A stretch of 5,629 bases of DNA from an uncultured Eubacteriales bacterium (GTDB taxonomy: Bacteria > Bacillota > Clostridia > Oscillospirales > Oscillospiraceae). The position numbers were made by a program, and so were the translations under genes. The notes beneath the pieces are model-generated. The model was not told where the DNA came from, made no database searches, and saw only the letters and a program-made list of their open reading frames with translations. Numbering within the stretch: the stretch's first letter is position 1; each line of letters starts with the position of its first letter. Positions 5,593-5,629 of the stretch are shown here, one piece after another. The stretch is from NCBI GenBank assembly GCA_900553545.1, contig USDP01000109.1, positions 1-5,629 of the forward strand, written 5' to 3'.

Positions 5593-5629
5593 GCAGCTCC
5601 GTTCCTTCGTCGCCGTGGCTGACTGCGGC
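5582..5629 (+). CDS. LysR-type transcriptional regulator, first 16 codons (runs off right edge)
   Basis: Only MDFKQLRSFVAVADCG is visible. This is the characteristic opening of the LysR-family winged helix-turn-helix domain (M-x-x-x-Q-L-x-x-F-x-x-V-A). The ATG at 5582 is preceded by AAGGAGG at 6-nt spacing, and it overlaps the end of the desulfurase gene by 11 nt, so the two are translated from one message. I recall a LysR subgroup annotated as selenium-metabolism-associated whose members begin with MDFKQL; this fits, but 16 residues cannot prove it. It is the likely regulator of the divergent promoter region at 4201-4419. Confidence 0.85.
   Translation, partial: MDFKQLRSFVAVADCG

Overview
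The window looks like chromosome from a GC-rich member of the Bacillota, probably a Clostridia/Oscillospirales-type gut anaerobe. The evidence is strong purine-rich ribosome binding sites, sigma-A type promoters, GC-rich third codon positions, and a selenium locus with DUF3343, YedE and a TusA/YedF-like protein. The taxon is inferred from gene content only. The sequence holds seven supported protein-coding genes plus the first 16 codons of an eighth. There are no RNA genes, insertion sequences or CRISPR arrays.

Layout: positions 1-682 (minus strand) carry the N-terminal 227 residues of glutamate 5-kinase (proB), read from its own extended -10 promoter; the 3' end lies beyond the left edge. 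A strong hairpin terminator (768-808) separates it from a HAD-family hydrolase (815-1516, minus), which has its own near-consensus promoter (1546-1573). Next comes a second strong terminator (1587-1616) that ends the selenium operon.

The centre (1621-4200, minus) is a tightly packed four-gene operon: yedE-type selenium/sulfur transporter, 68-residue TusA-like protein, 84-residue DUF3343 protein, selD. Junctions are 1 nt, 1 nt and an 11-nt overlap. Divergent from it, on the plus strand, are a class V aminotransferase-fold cysteine desulfurase/selenocysteine lyase-like enzyme (4420-5592) and the start of a LysR-type regulator (from 5582), also joined by an 11-nt overlap.

Taken together, 1621-5629 reads as a selenium acquisition and activation locus. 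YedE would import a reduced sulfur or selenium species. The desulfurase/lyase would release S or Se from cysteine or selenocysteine. The TusA-like and DUF3343 proteins would carry it as (seleno)persulfide, and SelD would make selenophosphate. The AT-rich divergent intergenic region (4201-4419) contains four related AAGTCT-type repeats, one lying exactly on the yedE -35 element, and is the obvious place for the LysR regulator to act. The most interesting points are this repeat array, the stand-alone TusA plus DUF3343 pair in place of full-length YedF, and a possible hairpin switch beside the yedE ribosome binding site.
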